Assembly: GCF_004364325.1 (NCBI RefSeq)
Contig: NZ_SOCP01000003.1
Span: 124,001 to 188,000 of the forward strand
Reading direction: 5' to 3'
Origin: Actinophytocola oryzae
Lineage (GTDB): Bacteria; Actinomycetota; Actinomycetes; Mycobacteriales; Pseudonocardiaceae
DNA: 64,000 bases
Positions 7,659 to 16,501 of this stretch are shown here, piece by piece (the first letter of the stretch is position 1; each line of letters starts with the position of its first letter). Both the position numbers and the translations under genes were made by a program. Below the pieces are notes generated by a model that worked only from the letters and a program-made list of their open reading frames with translations, was not told where the DNA came from and made no database searches.

Positions 7659-10238
7659 ATGCGCGACGAATCGACTGGCGAAGCGACCCGCAGGCGGGCA
7701 ATACAACTTGGCGCCGCGGCCGCGAGCCTGCTGGCCCTCGAGACGACCTCCACGACCGCGGACCCGTCCCCGCCGCCGAGGGACCGGTCCTTCGACGAAG
7801 GCTGGCGCTTCCACCGCGGCGACGCCCCCGGCGCGCAGGCATCGGCCTTCGACGACTCCCAGTGGCGTGCCCTGGACCTCCCGCACGACTGGAGCATCGA
7901 GGACCTCCCCTACGCCACCGACACGAACGGCGCGGTGACCGCCGACCCGTCCCTGCTGGTCCCCGCCGAGCCGCCGACCATCCCGGGACTGCCGGACGTG
8001 ATCGGTCCCTTCGACCCCCAGAACAGCGCCAACGGCGGCTCGATCGGCTACACCGTCGGCGGCATCGCCTGGTACCGCAAGGAGTTCCGCCTGCCCCGGA
8101 CCGGGGACCAGCACGTGGAGCTGCGCTTCGACGGCGTCTACCAGAACGCCGACGTCTGGCTCAACGACACCCACCTCGGCTTCCACCCGTACGGCTACAC
8201 GACCTTCGCCTACGACCTGACCCCGCACCTGCGCCCCGGCGGGAACGTCCTCGCCGTCCGCGTGGACAACAGCGGCCGCAACAGCCGCTGGTACTCGGGC
8301 TCCGGGATCTACCGCCACACCTGGCTCACGGTCACCGGCCCGGTGCGCATCCCGCTGTGGGGCGTACACGTCACCACCACCGAGACGGGTGGCCGCACCA
8401 CGGCGAGCGTCAACGTCGGCACCGCCAACCACGGCACCGGCACGACGCGGTCCACCACCCGGGTCACCATCCGCGACCCGAGGGGCCGCGAGGTCGCCAC
8501 CAGGCAGACCACGACGACCACGAGTCAGGGCGCCACCTCGGAAACCACGCTCGAACTCGCTGTCGACCACCCGATGAGCTGGTCGCCGGAGACACCGAAC
8601 CTCTACACCGCGCACACCGAGATCCTGGTCCACGGCAGGAAGGTGGACGAGCTGACCACGACGTTCGGCGTCCGCACGCTGACCTGGAACGGCGAGGTCG
8701 GCTTCCTGTTGAACGGCAGGCCGGTCGAGATCATGGGCGGCAACGTCCACCACGACCACGGTCCCCTGGGTGCGGTGGCACTGAACCGGTCCGAGGAACG
8801 CCGGGTCGAGATCCTCAAGGCCGCCGGCTTCAACTCCATCCGCACGGCCCACAACCCGCCGACCCCCGCCCTGCTCGACGCGTGCGACCGCCTCGGCATG
8901 CTGGTCATGGACGAGCTGTTCGACGTCTGGGACACCGGCAAGAACCCCGACGACTACTCACTCCACTTCGCGCAGTGGTGGCAGGCCGACCTCACCGGCA
9001 CCGTCCTGCGCGACCGCAACCACCCGTGTGTCGTGATGTGGTCGCTCGGCAACGAGATCACCGACAACACCCACGGCGCGCGAGGCGCGGAGATGGCCGC
9101 GCACCTGCGCACCCTCGACACGACGCGCCCCATCACGCTGGGCGGCGGCTCTACCTTCACCGCCGACGACCCGTCGTGGCAGTACGTGGACGTCAACGAC
9201 GTGCACTACAACGCGAACGGCAAGGGCTACGCCCAGATGCATGCCGCGAACCCCGCGAAGGCCATGACCCACAACGAGACCTTCCCCGCGACGATCCACC
9301 AGGACGTGACGTTCGCGGCCGAGAACGCCTGGGCCACGGGCACCTGGGTGTGGGCGGCGTGGGACTACCTCGGCGAGGCGGGGATCGGCAAGTCGATGAT
9401 CCCGCCGGTCGGCACCGCGGCCCAGATCGGCGACCAGAGCGTCATGCCCGGCTGGTCGATCGCCCGCACACTGCACCACGGCTGGGGCGGCTTCGGCTAT
9501 CCTTACCCGTACTTCCAGGCCAACTGCGGTGACTTCGACCTGATCGGCCAGCGCAAGCCGCAGAACCACTGGCGGGCCGCGGTGTCCGGCGCGAGCCCCG
9601 TCGAGCTGCTAATCGAGCGCCCGACACCGCCCGGCACCGAACAGGTCGCCGTGTGGTGGGGGTACTTCGACGAGCTGGCGAGCTGGACCTGGGACGTCGA
9701 GGCCGACCATCCGATGGTCGTACACGTCTACACCCCCGGCGACGCGGTTTCCGTGCTGCTGGACGGAACCGAGGTCGCGACCGGCGTGCCGGAACGGGCC
9801 ATGGCGACGCTGACCGTGCCCTACCGGCCGGGTGAGCTGACCGCGGTGGCGTACCGGGCGGGCCGCGAGATCGGCCGTACGGCGCTGCGCACGGTCGGCG
9901 TGCCCGCCGCACTGCGGCTCACCTGCGACGTCCGCGACCTCACCACGAGCCGCGACGACCTCGCGCACGTGCTGGTCGAGGTGGTCGACGAGCACCGCCG
10001 GGTCGTACCGGACTCGGTGGTGGAGGTGGCTTTCGACGTCACGGGCGCAGGCGGGCTGGCCGCCGTCGGGAACGGCAACCCGCACAACGTCGACAGCTTC
10101 CGGCTACCGCGCAGGCACACCTGGCACGGCAAGGCGCTCGCGATCCTGCGACCGGCCAGGCGGCCGGGTGTGCTGGTGCTGACCGCGTCGGCCCCCGGAC
10201 TGCGCACGGCGCGGCTGGCCCTGCCCGTCAAGAAGTAG
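7659..10238 (+). CDS. Secreted glycoside hydrolase family 2 (beta-galactosidase-like)
   Basis: Exported exo-glycosidase of about 859 aa. The N-terminus TRRRAIQLGAAAASLLA has a twin-arginine look followed by a hydrophobic stretch. The GH2 layout follows: sugar-binding jelly roll (from about residue 45, YRKEFRLP), Ig-like domain, then the TIM barrel with the acid/base glutamate in WSLGNEITDN (about residue 466) and a candidate nucleophile in THNETFPAT (about residue 540). C-terminal beta domains complete it. The ATG at 7659 was preferred over the in-frame ATG at 7638 because GAGGGTGAG precedes it. The aglycone and sugar specificity are not decided by sequence; beta-galactosidase, beta-mannosidase or another GH2 activity are possible. 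Confidence 0.88.
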   Translation: MRDESTGEATRRRAIQLGAAAASLLALETTSTTADPSPPPRDRSFDEGWRFHRGDAPGAQASAFDDSQWRALDLPHDWSIEDLPYATDTNGAVTADPSLLVPAEPPTIPGLPDVIGPFDPQNSANGGSIGYTVGGIAWYRKEFRLPRTGDQHVELRFDGVYQNADVWLNDTHLGFHPYGYTTFAYDLTPHLRPGGNVLAVRVDNSGRNSRWYSGSGIYRHTWLTVTGPVRIPLWGVHVTTTETGGRTTASVNVGTANHGTGTTRSTTRVTIRDPRGREVATRQTTTTTSQGATSETTLELAVDHPMSWSPETPNLYTAHTEILVHGRKVDELTTTFGVRTLTWNGEVGFLLNGRPVEIMGGNVHHDHGPLGAVALNRSEERRVEILKAAGFNSIRTAHNPPTPALLDACDRLGMLVMDELFDVWDTGKNPDDYSLHFAQWWQADLTGTVLRDRNHPCVVMWSLGNEITDNTHGARGAEMAAHLRTLDTTRPITLGGGSTFTADDPSWQYVDVNDVHYNANGKGYAQMHAANPAKAMTHNETFPATIHQDVTFAAENAWATGTWVWAAWDYLGEAGIGKSMIPPVGTAAQIGDQSVMPGWSIARTLHHGWGGFGYPYPYFQANCGDFDLIGQRKPQNHWRAAVSGASPVELLIERPTPPGTEQVAVWWGYFDELASWTWDVEADHPMVVHVYTPGDAVSVLLDGTEVATGVPERAMATLTVPYRPGELTAVAYRAGREIGRTALRTVGVPAALRLTCDVRDLTTSRDDLAHVLVEVVDEHRRVVPDSVVEVAFDVTGAGGLAAVGNGNPHNVDSFRLPRRHTWHGKALAILRPARRPGVLVLTASAPGLRTARLALPVKK

Positions 10239-10435
10239 AAACTTGAACATTAATTCCTTTCACTCGATATCAGTACCGGTGGGTGCGCCGCAAGGCCTGG
10301 CTCCCGACGGTTTTCCCGCGATTCCCCCACAAAAGACCGCGCTCACGAAAGAGGACAACTTCGCGGCTACCCGGTGCGTCTGTACGGACGGATTGCGTGG
10401 TCCAGCCACGTGACTTTCTGGGGAAAGGGAATCCA

Positions 10436-11263
10436 TTGGCTATACGAACACTTGCCAGGACCGGTCAGCTGCTCGGGCTGGTGACGGGCATGGCGACCGC
10501 GGTCGTGCTCGGCGCGGCGCCCGCGAGCGCCGAGGTGCCGTCGAACGACACGAGCGCGACCGCGACGGTCATCACCGAGCTGCCGTTCGCGGAGGTCGTG
10601 GACACCACCGAGGCCACGACGGACGAGGAGGACGCGGCACTCAACGCCCAGTGTGGCGCGCCCGCCACGAACGGCAGCGTCTGGTACACGGTGCCCGCGG
10701 GCACCGCGCCGGCGATCGTCGTGGACGTGTCGAAGTCCGACTTCACGGCAGGCGTGATGATCGCGACCGGCACGCCCGGCAGCCTCTCGGTCATCGCCTG
10801 CGGCCCCGACGCGGTCGGGTTCGAGACCAGCCCCGGCGAGACGTACTACGTGATGGCCTTCAGCGACACCCCGGACGTGCCGGGCGGACAGCTCTCGTTC
10901 ACCGTGCGCGAGTCCGGCCCGGCGCCGAAGGTGTCGATGACCGTCAACGACGTGGGCACCGCCAACGCGAGCGGCACCGCCACGATCTCGGGCACCTACA
11001 CGTGCGTCGGTGAGGCCGACCTCGTGGTCCTGCAGGGCTCGCTGCAACAGCAGCAGGCCGACAACGCCCAGGTGCGTGGCGACTTCGAGGTGACGGACCT
11101 GACCTGCGACGGCACGGCCGACTGGAGCGCCGAGGTCACGGCGGACAGCGGCACGTTCGTCAAGGGCCGGGCGGCCACCCTCGCGTTGACGGCGGGCTGC
11201 AACGCCATCGGCTGCAACGTCTACGAGACGCTGGAGGTCGTGCGCCTGCGCGCGGGCGCCTGA
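10436..11263 (+). CDS. Secreted protein with a PPC-like domain and a conserved actinobacterial C-terminal domain
   Basis: About 275 aa. A TTG start is proposed because GGGAAAGGGA lies 5-6 nt before it and the product then begins with a clean signal peptide (MAIRTLARTG to GAAPASA). The first mature half (about residues 33-160) resembles a pre-peptidase C-terminal beta-sandwich: VWYTVPAGT, VIACG, GETYYVMAFSD. The second half (GTATISGTYTC ... DLTCDGTADW ... CNAIGCNVYE) carries four cysteines likely to form disulfides and resembles a domain of unknown function in many secreted actinobacterial proteins (possibly DUF6299). No catalytic residues are recognisable. An ATG further upstream (10283) would give a non-export-like N-terminus. 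Confidence 0.75.
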   Translation: MAIRTLARTGQLLGLVTGMATAVVLGAAPASAEVPSNDTSATATVITELPFAEVVDTTEATTDEEDAALNAQCGAPATNGSVWYTVPAGTAPAIVVDVSKSDFTAGVMIATGTPGSLSVIACGPDAVGFETSPGETYYVMAFSDTPDVPGGQLSFTVRESGPAPKVSMTVNDVGTANASGTATISGTYTCVGEADLVVLQGSLQQQQADNAQVRGDFEVTDLTCDGTADWSAEVTADSGTFVKGRAATLALTAGCNAIGCNVYETLEVVRLRAGA

Positions 11264-11352
11264 GCATGACGCGTTCGGGCCGGCCCTCGTCGGTGGGCCG
11301 GCCCGAACGGGCATACGGGGGTCTGCCGGATGGCCGCGCGTCCCGGGTGTCC

Positions 11353-11358
11353 GTAGCG
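11353..11358 (+). promoter_or_regulatory. -10 box of a leaderless promoter for the secreted serine hydrolase
   Basis: TAGCGT lies 9 nt before the ATG at 11368, consistent with leaderless transcription. It also argues against the longer start at 11266. Confidence 0.4.
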
Positions 11359-11367
11359 TTCGGCCGC

Positions 11368-12471
11368 ATGACTTCTTCCGTGGGGGCAAGGTTTCTCGCC
11401 GGTTCGGCCGCACTCGCGGTCGGCGTCTGCTGTGTCACGCCCGCGTCCGCGAGCACGCACGGCCACGCCGCCGCACAGGCCATTGTGGACGGTTTCACCT
11501 CGGCGGGCGCGCCAGGGGCGATGGTGTACGCGCAGGACCGGCGCGGGCGGTGGTCGGTGCACAGCGGCACCGCTGAGCTGGGCACGGACCGGCCGATCCG
11601 CCCGGACGACCGCGTGCGCGTGGCCAGCAACACCAAGATGTTCGTGGCGACCGTGGTGCTCCGGCTCGTCGGCGAGGGCAGGGTCGCACTGGACGCGCCG
11701 ATCGCGGACTACCTGCCGGGTCTGGTGCGGGGCAACGGTTACGACGGCGCCCGCATCACCGTTCGCCAGCTGCTCCGGCACACGAGCGGGCTGGCGGACT
11801 ACGTCGAGGACGTGCTGTCCGACCCGACCTCGGGCGACCACCCGTGGCGCCCGGAGGACCTGGTGGCGGTCGGGTTGAGCCACCCGCCACTGTTCGCGCC
11901 GGACACGGGCTGGGCGTACTCGAACACGAACTACATCGTGCTCGGCATGCTGGTCGAGGCGGTGACGGGACGGTTCGTCGGCACGGAGATCACCGACCGG
12001 CTGATCCGGCCGCTCGGGCTGTCGAGGACGTCGTACCCGGCGCCGGGTGACAAGGCGATCCCCGGCAGGCACGCACACGGGTACTACGCGTTCCCCGGCC
12101 GCCCGGTGACGGACGTGACCGAGCTGGAACCGAGCCTGCCGGGTGCCGCGGCGGCACTGGTGTCCACGGGCGAGGACATGACGCGTTTCGTCCGTGCCCT
12201 GCTGTCCGGCGGGCTGCTGCGTCCCGACCTGCTGGCGGAGTTGCGCATGACCGTGCCGGCCGACGGAACCGACTACGGCCTGGGCATCCGGGAGATACCG
12301 CTGCCGTGCGGCGGGGTGGCGTGGGGCCACGCGGGCGACATGCCGGGCTTCGACTCGTTCACCGCGGCGACGCGGGACGGCCGGTCGGCGTTCGTGGTGG
12401 TGAACGGCCACCTGACCGACGGGAGCACGGCGGACGTGCGTGGCGCGGTGGGGACGGCGCTCTGTTCGTGA
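11368..12471 (+). CDS. Secreted serine hydrolase, beta-lactamase class C / D-Ala-D-Ala carboxypeptidase fold
   Basis: About 367 aa. Signal peptide residues 1-28 (GARFLAGSAALAVGVCC ... PASA). The catalytic motifs of the penicillin-binding/beta-lactamase fold are present: SNTK at residues 87-90 (Ser nucleophile, Lys base), YSN in WAYSNTNYI, and GHAGDMPG in place of the KTG/HxG triad. Such proteins act on peptidoglycan peptides, D-amino-acid amides or esters; a true beta-lactamase role is not implied. An ATG at 11266 in the same frame would add 34 residues with no signal-like character. A second, cytoplasmic member of the fold is encoded convergently at 12980. Confidence 0.88.
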   Translation: MTSSVGARFLAGSAALAVGVCCVTPASASTHGHAAAQAIVDGFTSAGAPGAMVYAQDRRGRWSVHSGTAELGTDRPIRPDDRVRVASNTKMFVATVVLRLVGEGRVALDAPIADYLPGLVRGNGYDGARITVRQLLRHTSGLADYVEDVLSDPTSGDHPWRPEDLVAVGLSHPPLFAPDTGWAYSNTNYIVLGMLVEAVTGRFVGTEITDRLIRPLGLSRTSYPAPGDKAIPGRHAHGYYAFPGRPVTDVTELEPSLPGAAAALVSTGEDMTRFVRALLSGGLLRPDLLAELRMTVPADGTDYGLGIREIPLPCGGVAWGHAGDMPGFDSFTAATRDGRSAFVVVNGHLTDGSTADVRGAVGTALCS

Positions 12472-12526
12472 CCCCGGAGTCGCGCCGATCCCGTCACGAC
12501 AGGAACAAGGTCGGCGACTACTCCAT

Positions 12527-12970
12527 GTGACTCCGAACCACACCGGCTACAGCCGTGAGCACCTCCAGGCCGAACGGATCATGCTCGACCGCCTCGGCTC
12601 CAGTCTCGGCGTCGTACTCACGCCGCTGCGGATCGTGCTCGGTGACGGTGTGCACGTCGAGGTCGACGGCGCCGACGAGCGACAGACGATCCTGGTCGAG
12701 ACATGGGCGCACCAGGGACGGCCGAAGCCCGCGCAGCAGAACAAGGTGCTGGCCGACGCGCTGAAACTGCTCCACGTCGCGAGAACGCTGCGGGTCCAGC
12801 CGCGCATGGTGCTGTGCCTGTCCGACCACGGCGCGGCCCACCACTTCACGGCCGCGTCGTCGTGGGCCGCGCATGCCCTGCGCAGCCTGGAGATCGAGGT
12901 CATCGTGGTGGACCTGCCGGTCGACATCAAGGCCGGGATCATCGCGGCACAGACCCGCCAGTCCCGATAG
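12527..12970 (+). CDS. Hypothetical protein, possible PD-(D/E)XK-like nuclease fold
   Basis: 147 aa with a GTG start. The segment VEVDGADERQTILVETWAHQG followed by KVLADALKLLHVAR resembles a widespread group of small actinobacterial proteins in which a strand with D, a hairpin with E and a following basic helix recall the PD-(D/E)XK core. The canonical lysine after the E is not obvious. No partner genes of a restriction or toxin system are adjacent: it lies between two serine hydrolases, on the opposite strand from the second and ending 9 bp before that gene's stop. The function is unknown, and the fold idea is an inference. Confidence 0.6.
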   Translation: MTPNHTGYSREHLQAERIMLDRLGSSLGVVLTPLRIVLGDGVHVEVDGADERQTILVETWAHQGRPKPAQQNKVLADALKLLHVARTLRVQPRMVLCLSDHGAAHHFTAASSWAAHALRSLEIEVIVVDLPVDIKAGIIAAQTRQSR

Positions 12971-12979
12971 TTCCGGTGG

Positions 12980-14305
12980 TCAGACCCGTGGCGTCACACG
13001 ACAGTTGGTGTGCAGGTAGCGTGCGGCGCCGTCGGCGAAGTCGTAGATCGCGACGGTCTGCGGGTCCTCGAGCGGACTGCCCGGCGGCATCAGGAAGTGC
13101 GTGTCGCTGATGGGGAACAGGTCGTAGGTGATGCGTTCCGGCCTGCCCGTGAAACTGGCGTGCATCGGGTCGAGGGTCGACGTCAGGCACAGGTTCCCGT
13201 CCGGGGCCGTCACCTCGTAGTGGGTACCGGGGCGGGCGTAGACGCCGGTGTAGCGCGCCGGGTCCAGCCGTAGGGTCGGGTCCGGTTCCGGCAGCTCCGG
13301 GATCGTCGGTGCCCCCAACTTCGCCAGGATCTCGTTGAACACCGTCCTGTAGAACGGTTCCCTGGGCCCGCCGTTGGTCAGCATGGTGATCGCCAGGTCG
13401 TGCTCGGGCAGGATGCGCAGCCGGGAGTTCTGGCCGATGGTGCTGCCGTCGCTCGCGTAGACCGTCTCGCCGTGCCAGTCGCACACGATCAGGCCGAGTG
13501 CCCACTCCGGCCCGAACAGGTACGGATCCGGGACGGGCACGCGGGAACGCGTCATCTCCGCAAGCACCCCGGCCGGGAGCAGGTCGCCGTCGAGGAACAC
13601 CCTGGCCATGGTGAGCACGTCCCGGACCGTCGAGGTCATGTTGCCGCCGGGGCCGAACGCGCGGGGCAGGTGGTCGATCGGCGTCACGATCGGACCCTCG
13701 TCGAGCGAACGGAGGATGTGGCCGGTCGCGGCACGCGGGTCGTCCGCGTGCCGGGTGTCGGTGTCGTTCTGTCCCAACGGCCGGAGGAGACGGTCGCGCA
13801 CGATGTCGTCCCACTGCCTGCCCTCGACGACCTCCATGACGCGGGCCAGGATCGCGTAGCCGAGCGCGGCGCTGTAGCCGTGGGTGTGGCCGAGCGGGAA
13901 GACCTGCGGTGCGTCGGCGATGTTCGCGACCATCCGCGCCAGCACGTCGTCGTCCTCGCCGGGATCGCCGAAGTCCTCCTCGATCCCGTTGGTGTGGTTC
14001 AACAACTGGCGTGGCGTGACCGCCGAGGTGACCGACGGGTCGGCGACGCGGAAGTCCGGCAGGTACGTCCGCACCGGAGTGTCGAGGTCGGCCTTTCCCT
14101 CGGCCACCAGCCGCATGAACGCCAACGCGGTCCAGGTCTTCGTCATCGAACCGACCTGGTAGACGGTGTCGGCGGTCGTGGGTGCGCCGGTCGTCACGTC
14201 CCGGACGCCGAAGGACTTCTCGGTGATCTCGCCGTCGTGCAGGATCCCGATCGTCGCGCCGGGCACCCCGTACTCCGCGAGTAGCTCGGGGACAGAGGAA
14301 AGCAT
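12980..14305 (-). CDS. Serine hydrolase, beta-lactamase class C fold, cytoplasmic
   Basis: 441 aa with no signal peptide. SMTK at residues 53-56 supplies the catalytic Ser and Lys. The second motif reads YSA (HGYSAALGY) instead of YxN, and the third is DGSTIGQ rather than HxG/KTG, so activity may differ from classical esterases. A C-terminal extension (from about residue 345) resembles the beta-barrel domain found in D-aminopeptidase and esterase relatives. The ATG at 14305 has GGGAGAA just upstream. It is 10 bp downstream of the Clp-N protein gene on the same strand and may be cotranscribed with the HTH/Clp-N pair. Confidence 0.85.
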   Translation of the reverse strand: MLSSVPELLAEYGVPGATIGILHDGEITEKSFGVRDVTTGAPTTADTVYQVGSMTKTWTALAFMRLVAEGKADLDTPVRTYLPDFRVADPSVTSAVTPRQLLNHTNGIEEDFGDPGEDDDVLARMVANIADAPQVFPLGHTHGYSAALGYAILARVMEVVEGRQWDDIVRDRLLRPLGQNDTDTRHADDPRAATGHILRSLDEGPIVTPIDHLPRAFGPGGNMTSTVRDVLTMARVFLDGDLLPAGVLAEMTRSRVPVPDPYLFGPEWALGLIVCDWHGETVYASDGSTIGQNSRLRILPEHDLAITMLTNGGPREPFYRTVFNEILAKLGAPTIPELPEPDPTLRLDPARYTGVYARPGTHYEVTAPDGNLCLTSTLDPMHASFTGRPERITYDLFPISDTHFLMPPGSPLEDPQTVAIYDFADGAARYLHTNCRVTPRV

Positions 14306-14315
14306 GGGTTCTCCC

Positions 14316-14783
14316 TCAGGAAACGGATGCGCGGACGCCGGCGAGCAACGCGTCCTGGTCGACGCCCGCGATGCCCAACGCCCTCGGTACGGTGCCTGCC
14401 TGGGCGGACAGGATGCCGAGCAGGATGCGCGCTGGCCGCAGGTCCTTCTTGCGCGGCGCCGACGCGAACCCGCGCTCCAGCGCCAGTCTCGCGGACGTGC
14501 CCATGCCGGGATGCACCGGCAGCCGGCTCGGCGGCGGCAGTTCGTAGGCCGACGCGGACACCCCGACCACGCTCAGGCTGTGCTCGAACTCGCGGGCCAG
14601 GGCGGTCTCCACGCCGGCCCGGTCCAGCCCTGCCGAGGCCAGCAGCCCGGTCACCACCGGGTCGGGTTCCGCGGCCACCGCCAGCAGCAGGTGCTCTGCC
14701 TCGACGGTCCGGCAACCGTCCGCACGGGCCTCGTGGCCGGCACGCATGATCACCGCGTGCAGGTACCTGTCGATGGGACTCAC
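14316..14783 (-). CDS. Clp N-terminal-domain protein (partner of adjacent HTH regulator)
   Basis: 155 aa containing two Clp-N-like helical repeats (IDRYLHAVIMRAGHEA ... AEHLLLAVAAEPD and RLALERGFASA ... PARILLGILSAQ) without any AAA+ ATPase domain. Such stand-alone Clp-N proteins commonly sit beside a small HTH protein in actinobacteria, where they may bind substrates or modulate the regulator. The GTG start overlaps the upstream TGA as GTGA and follows GAGGAGG. The exact role is not known. Confidence 0.85.
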   Translation of the reverse strand: MSPIDRYLHAVIMRAGHEARADGCRTVEAEHLLLAVAAEPDPVVTGLLASAGLDRAGVETALAREFEHSLSVVGVSASAYELPPPSRLPVHPGMGTSARLALERGFASAPRKKDLRPARILLGILSAQAGTVPRALGIAGVDQDALLAGVRASVS

Positions 14784-15010
14784 CCCTCGCGCCTCCTCAG
14801 CTTGACCCCGGCGGCGATCAGCCGCTGGGCGTGCTTCTTGTAGACGGCCTGGCGCGTGACGCCGAGCGCCTCGGCGACGCGCGGCCAGCCCCAGCCCACC
14901 CGCATGGCCTGCTCGACGGCCGCGTCCTCGAGCCGGTCGGCGAGCCTGCGCAGCGCGGCCACCGCGGCGAGCGCGTCGGCGGGGTCGGTCGGTACGGGAA
15001 CCTCGGACAT
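14780..15010 (-). CDS. Small helix-turn-helix protein
   Basis: 76 aa. An N-terminal helix (DALAAVAALRRLADRLED) precedes an HTH of homeodomain/sigma-like type: GWGWPRVAEALGVTRQAVYKKHAQ. The tail is basic (KLRRREG). It is translationally coupled (GTGA) to the Clp-N gene, a recurring actinobacterial pair. Its promoter is embedded in a large inverted repeat (15014-15058), suggesting autoregulation. The -10 box lies 7 nt before the ATG, so the transcript should be leaderless. Confidence 0.88.
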   Translation of the reverse strand: MSEVPVPTDPADALAAVAALRRLADRLEDAAVEQAMRVGWGWPRVAEALGVTRQAVYKKHAQRLIAAGVKLRRREG

Positions 15011-15013
15011 GTA

Positions 15014-15058
15014 AGCAACCGTAGTTGACTAATCTCGCATTAGTCAACCAGGGTTGCT
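15014..15058. promoter_or_regulatory. Nested dyad operator overlapping the HTH/Clp-N promoter
   Basis: A perfect 10-bp inverted repeat GTTGACTAAT / ATTAGTCAAC (15024-15033 and 15039-15048, 5-nt centre) is nested inside a second pair AGCAACC / GGTTGCT (15014-15020 and 15052-15058). On the minus strand the sequence also reads as a promoter: TTGACT (15047-15042), 18 bp, TACGGT (15023-15018), 7 nt, ATG. The inner dyad covers the -35 and spacer. The right outer arm reaches the stop codon of the DUF1905 gene. Confidence 0.75.
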
Positions 15059-15350
15059 AAACGAGCGCGACGGTGACCGTCAGGACGTCCCCCGCCTCGA
15101 CGGACTCCGCCCTGCGGACGGCCCGTTTCACCGGCAGCACGTAGCACCCGCTGGAGCTGTCAGGGAAGACCGAGGTCCGCCAGGTCGTCGCCCCGACCCG
15201 GACCCGCACACGCACGGCCCCGAACCCGCGGGGCGGCCCGGACAGCTCACCGATCTCTTCGGACACGTCGAGCGGCAGACGGACGAACGTCCAGCTGTCG
15301 TCGCGCCGCGCCTCCCAGACCCACAACTCGGCATCGAAGACGAACTCCAC
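15057..15350 (-). CDS. DUF1905 family protein
   Basis: 97 aa, GTG start. The pattern FDAELWVWEA ... WTFVRLPLDVSEEI ... RGFGAVRVRVRVGATTWRTSVFPD ... GCYVLPVKRAVRRAESVEAGDVLTVTV is that of the small beta-barrel DUF1905 proteins. Biochemical function is unknown. It is divergent from the Rieske oxygenase gene with only 31 bp between the starts, and its TAG abuts the HTH operator. Confidence 0.85.
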   Translation of the reverse strand: MEFVFDAELWVWEARRDDSWTFVRLPLDVSEEIGELSGPPRGFGAVRVRVRVGATTWRTSVFPDSSSGCYVLPVKRAVRRAESVEAGDVLTVTVALV

Positions 15351-15369
15351 GCGGGCAGCCTCGCACGGC

Positions 15370-15375
15370 TACCGT
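15370..15375 (+). promoter_or_regulatory. -10 box of a leaderless promoter for the Rieske oxygenase
   Basis: TACCGT, then 6 nt, then the GTG at 15382. It sits in the 31-bp gap between divergent starts. Confidence 0.45.
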
Positions 15376-15381
15376 CGAGGC

Positions 15382-16491
15382 GTGTCCCCATCCTGGCCCC
15401 CAGCGCCGGTCGGCGACCTCGACCAGGCGCTCCGCCCGCTCGGCACCTCGACCATGCTGCCCGCCCGCGCCTACACGGCACCCGAGGTGCTCGCCTGGGA
15501 ACGCAGGCACCTGTTCGCGGGCACCTGGACGTGCGCCGGCCGCCTCGACGAGCTGCTCGGCGACCACACCCAGCGCGCGGTGACGGCAGGCGACATCCCG
15601 GTGCTGCTGACCCGCCATGGCGAGTCCGTGACGGCGTTCGCGAACACGTGCAGGCACCGCGGCCACGAACTGCTGCCCGAGGACGGCACGTCGGCGCGGC
15701 CGGTCGTCGTGTGCCCGTACCACGCGTGGGTCTTCGGCCTGGACGGCGAGCTGCGGGCGGCGCCCCGCTTCGCGGAGACGCCCGCCGACCACGGGCTGGT
15801 GCCGCTGCCGGTCGAGGTCTGGCACGGCTGGGTGTTCGTCAACGGCACCGGCGACGCAGGCCCGTTCGCGAGGCATGTCGGCGCGCTGGCCGACCTGGTG
15901 GCGCCGTACGCGCCGGAGGGCCTGACGCTGGGGGCGCGGCACGAGTACGAAATGCGCGCCAACTGGAAGGTGGTCGTCGAGAACTACCACGAGTGCTACC
16001 ACTGCCCGCACATCCACCCGGAGCTGTGCGCGGTCTCCCCGCCGACCAGCGGGGACAACTACGACCTGCCCGGCGCGTGGGTGGGCGGTGCGATGGACCT
16101 GCGCGACCACGCCGAGACGATGTCGCTGGACGGCCGGTCCTCGGGCACGTTCCTGCCCGGCGTGGACCGACGCCGGGTGCTGTACCTGGCGCTGTTCCCC
16201 GACCTCCTGCTGTCGCTGCACCCGGACTACGTGATGACGCACCGGCTGCGACCACGCGCCCCGGACACGACATGGATCGAGTGCTCGTGGTACGCCCTCC
16301 AGGAGGACGTCGGTTACGCGGAGGAGTTCTGGGACCGCACCAACCGTCAGGACTGGGCGGCGTGCGAGTCGGTGCAGCGCGGCCTCGCGTCACCGCACTT
16401 CCGGCCGGGACCGTTCGCCCCGGCCGAGGACGCCGTGCACCAGTGGGTCACGATGATCGGCAACGCCTACCTGGGCACGCCGCCGGGTTAG
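15382..16491 (+). CDS. Rieske non-heme iron oxygenase, alpha subunit type
   Basis: 369 aa. Rieske [2Fe-2S] ligands are C90-x-H92 (CRHRGHE) and C111-x2-H114 (CPYHAW). The mononuclear iron site motif is NYHECYHCPHIHPE near residue 200, with the bridging acidic residue expected just before. The layout is that of ring-hydroxylating dioxygenase alpha subunits and of the choline/carnitine/glycine-betaine monooxygenase branch. No beta subunit, ferredoxin or reductase gene is adjacent, so electron transfer partners must be elsewhere. The downstream DinB-like gene starts 10 nt after the stop and its -10 box overlaps this stop codon. Confidence 0.9.
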   Translation: MSPSWPPAPVGDLDQALRPLGTSTMLPARAYTAPEVLAWERRHLFAGTWTCAGRLDELLGDHTQRAVTAGDIPVLLTRHGESVTAFANTCRHRGHELLPEDGTSARPVVVCPYHAWVFGLDGELRAAPRFAETPADHGLVPLPVEVWHGWVFVNGTGDAGPFARHVGALADLVAPYAPEGLTLGARHEYEMRANWKVVVENYHECYHCPHIHPELCAVSPPTSGDNYDLPGAWVGGAMDLRDHAETMSLDGRSSGTFLPGVDRRRVLYLALFPDLLLSLHPDYVMTHRLRPRAPDTTWIECSWYALQEDVGYAEEFWDRTNRQDWAACESVQRGLASPHFRPGPFAPAEDAVHQWVTMIGNAYLGTPPG

Positions 16492-16494
16492 GGT
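16489..16494 (+). promoter_or_regulatory. -10 box overlapping the Rieske gene stop codon
   Basis: TAGGGT begins with the TAG stop of the oxygenase and is 7 nt from the GTG at 16502. It is a likely leaderless promoter for the DinB-like gene. Confidence 0.4.
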
Positions 16495-16501
16495 GGCGCT
16501 C

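Noticed and set aside
11368..14305. True beta-lactamase resistance genes
   Set aside because: Motifs fit the wide serine hydrolase/carboxypeptidase group, and one has altered second and third motifs; nothing shows activity on beta-lactams.
15024..15048. Rho-independent terminator of the DUF1905 gene
   Set aside because: The inverted repeat lacks a T-tract and overlaps promoter boxes; an operator is the better reading.
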